Assembly (NCBI GenBank): GCA_019310385.1
Contig: JAFDEK010000021.1
Span: forward strand, 1 to 43,239
Source of the DNA: Deltaproteobacteria bacterium
GTDB taxonomy: Bacteria > Myxococcota_A > UBA9160 > UBA4427
Direction: 5' to 3'
DNA: 43,239 nt
A program made the position numbers and the translations under genes. Shown one piece after another: positions 42,401-43,239 of the stretch. The notes below the pieces were generated by a model. The model was not told the origin of the DNA, ran no database searches, and was given only the letters and a program-made list of their open reading frames with translations. Each line of letters starts with the position of its first letter. The stretch's first letter is position 1.

Positions 42401-43239
42401 AACGTCGAACTCTTCGTCGCCGTCCCCGCGGTCGAAGGCGCTGAGGTTGTCGATCTCGGAGGCGTCCACGGTGGCCTCGATGTACCACTTGGCCGTCTCT
42501 TCGCTGTGCTCGAGGTGGACGGCGTCTGCGCGGATCTCGAGCTCGTGTTCCGCGCCGTAGTCGACCACGAGGACGTTGGAGCTCGGATTCTCGGGGTCGT
42601 CCCACAGGCGCTCGTCGTTGGTGATGCGGACCTCCGGCGCGGAGAGAATGAGCCGGCCGTTCCCGCTGGCCCCGGCCAGCTCCATGGGGTCTTCGAGATT
42701 GATGCTCGCGAAGTTGGAGCGCAGGCCATAGACCTGGCCCGGTCCCGCGCCTCCGCCGAACTGGCTGTCCAGAGGGAGCAGGGGCCGCTGGATCAGGTCG
42801 CCGAATTCGTCGACGAGTGCGCTGCCGTCGTCGTCGAACTCGATGGCATACTGGGCGATCCTCGCGCCCTGCTCGATCACGAAGGTGTGGGGCGGAGCGT
42901 TGGGGTCCGCGCCGTCGCCATTCGCATCCGGGGCGGTGAACTCCGGGGCGTTCGTCACTGCATCGACGCTGCCCCGCGAGACCAGGCGGATCTCGTTTCC
43001 CGCGACGGTGACCGGGGGGGAACCTTCGGCCGGCTCTTCGAAGCCGAGGATGGAGCTGAACGCGTAGCCCGCGCGCAGGGTGAGCTTGCGATGCTCCGGA
43101 CCCGATCGCTCCGGGGTGTAGTCGAAGGCGTCGAGGAGCTCCTGACGGACCTCGAAGGAGCCCGCCTTGCCGTACTCCATGCTCTCGACCTGGATCCGGG
43201 TGCCGTCCACGAACTCGAAATCGGTGACGACCACCTCGT
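39410..43239 (-). CDS. Giant FHA-like secreted/adhesin protein, C-terminal part (5' end outside window)
   Basis: An open frame of 1275 residues continues to the window edge; the GTG at 43234 is almost certainly internal. The sequence is Asp/Gly/Ser-rich with a repetitive beta-helix pattern (for example SxxxLxLxAxxI-type strands, DLVIRAGDPDDD, LTANGGARGDLSN), like two-partner-secreted filamentous-haemagglutinin-type exoproteins. Calcium-binding-like loops (DEDGDGVIDG, DANGDGADPN) occur. The last about 170 residues are different: helical, charged, with ERSDRLGGVVIYDDF, FRRYLRNRP and GSDILDIFGD at the end. This domain is not typical of FHA. The M16 pair is convergent, 43 bases away. The role is inferred only: surface or secreted adhesin or matrix protein. 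Confidence 0.75.
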   Translation of the reverse strand, partial: EVVVTDFEFVDGTRIQVESMEYGKAGSFEVRQELLDAFDYTPERSGPEHRKLTLRAGYAFSSILGFEEPAEGSPPVTVAGNEIRLVSRGSVDAVTNAPEFTAPDANGDGADPNAPPHTFVIEQGARIAQYAIEFDDDGSALVDEFGDLIQRPLLPLDSQFGGGAGPGQVYGLRSNFASINLEDPMELAGASGNGRLILSAPEVRITNDERLWDDPENPSSNVLVVDYGAEHELEIRADAVHLEHSEETAKWYIEATVDASEIDNLSAFDRGDGDEEFDVSTANSPPPEALAPGGFTVVQDGDLSQALLPELGAFGTGQYNGDLGRADEDALFYRLRSNRGSVDFVTGGGGDYDKIANSSLSIELGDNPLVDQTITFIPNVLLELASLVVTTPSALEISDGTNISSEGPISFIASTNGYGFEDDPAVGLSFGSGVTLEGSNLVFSAGDGSTPPPTESYSDEEIENFRDLGLSEEAIDALVAEREATIASEDGDDIEARRSTIVDFSNDPTFLISGADEDGDGVIDGSSFSVTQDGSIEGSDLPDSGGASGITNIDQLGLYSLDSADGSILMGSGDPLDTNNDSLDRVSDADTVEMFATRIELGSTGVLGTPGAEDECDDCELSNTTLRANEIVLSAEDGVFADIDSFLLANLDNGSFLSHFEVRQLFAVADGATLPDRDQFFAGPSNSGPEGVDYFVNLAAFGGTATINVDEEFAKKVQTSRLILQAGTGGEVVIGEVDHSEPIFPLILQSLIVNPDEDVLDTRTLIKSTTTNPDFDPETGEELPARTIVFTTFDQNYYDAVEIGEHARLEGRELVFHSSVDSEAAGPAKLTVRPWGIAHFQDDIGATAPLDTFELLFDREFDATPVLAFGRDGNDDISVTVVNDILLNVEGSAEPRTAATIYQEDGNLSFTSQEGDFEMGSGEKLSVVGDLVIRAGDPDDDSVDGVATLGDLAAFDIDVVADGIDFIRRGAGSLWRADFAFVSDGGMDLVANVIKLTAKRVGFIGDGRNPVLVVPDPLDTRDSLQLDLPSGTPLVAVAAFRNDFGPVTGDFFDLEGTTLDLTANGGARGDLSNQYPVAAPAPPVPVPPFWIVGDPAPLPTLGIEPRPLTAWERSDRLGGVVIYDDFRHRRAANSSAAVVVETRLLRSELDEAAALHRDVFGAVGENTQKLRQALHAAVEDYKRSTGARRVIGFEFRRYLRNRPSSQFAAHQALEKLDRLFGYHRRSGLAPSEYERIQSQWLVAITPDGITRDQLGQAIHPSRYVRGSDILDIFGD

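Overview
This is about 43 kb of high-GC bacterial chromosome with dense genes, no rRNA or tRNA, and no transposase or phage genes. The content suggests an aerobic, uncultivated, deltaproteobacteria-like lineage (Myxococcota or Binatota type). That placement is inferred, not proven. Supporting content: a WS/DGAT acyltransferase, several acyl-CoA-type SDRs with a MaoC hydratase, an F420/LLM-type oxidoreductase, heme A synthase, a PEP-CTERM protein, DUF1329, an ArsM/ArsS arsenic cluster and a very large secreted repeat protein.

Layout. 0-5.3 kb: end of a membrane protein gene and a WS/DGAT acyltransferase (minus), diverging from an SDR / DapB-like reductase / VOC operon and a PEP-CTERM GDSL hydrolase (plus). 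5.7-7.1 kb: an HD-domain protein facing a TetR regulator. 7.5-13.7 kb: an arsenic island. An ArsC-like reductase (plus) converges on a five-gene minus-strand operon: arsM, a PiT permease, arsS, a TVP38/DedA-type membrane protein and a MerA-like flavoprotein disulfide reductase. Three of its four junctions are 4-base stop/start overlaps. The set can be read as arsenate entry, reduction, methylation and adenosylation, i.e. an arsenosugar-type pathway. 14.2-16.0 kb: SDR plus MaoC, a split type-2 multifunctional beta-oxidation enzyme. 16.0-16.1 kb: a 54-base near-perfect palindrome (REP/REPIN-like) between two convergent genes. 16.1-23.1 kb: a Cache-PAS sensor without an output domain, a class V aminotransferase overlapping a GT87 enzyme tail to tail, an LLM oxidoreductase, an unknown protein and heme A synthase. 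23.4-29.3 kb: an unknown small protein, DUF1329, an SGNH hydrolase, a SASA-type esterase and a sulfatase-fold protein with Thr at the nucleophile position. 29.4-36.2 kb: HSD10-like SDR, class IV aminotransferase, citrate synthase, GT39/ArnT-like enzyme, an unknown protein, YciH/SUI1 and a CoA-binding protein. 36.4-39.4 kb: a translationally coupled active/inactive pair of M16 peptidases. 39.4 kb to the end: the C-terminal 1275 residues of a giant Asp-rich FHA-like exoprotein.

Two features cut across the gene content. First, at least ten short imperfect tandem repeats (units 9-24 bases, often 11-15) are scattered through the window. Most lie in gene 5' leaders or in coding sequence near gene ends, and they are unrelated in sequence. 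Second, palindromes lie at several convergent or divergent gene boundaries. These repeats and the arsenic operon are the parts most worth following up.
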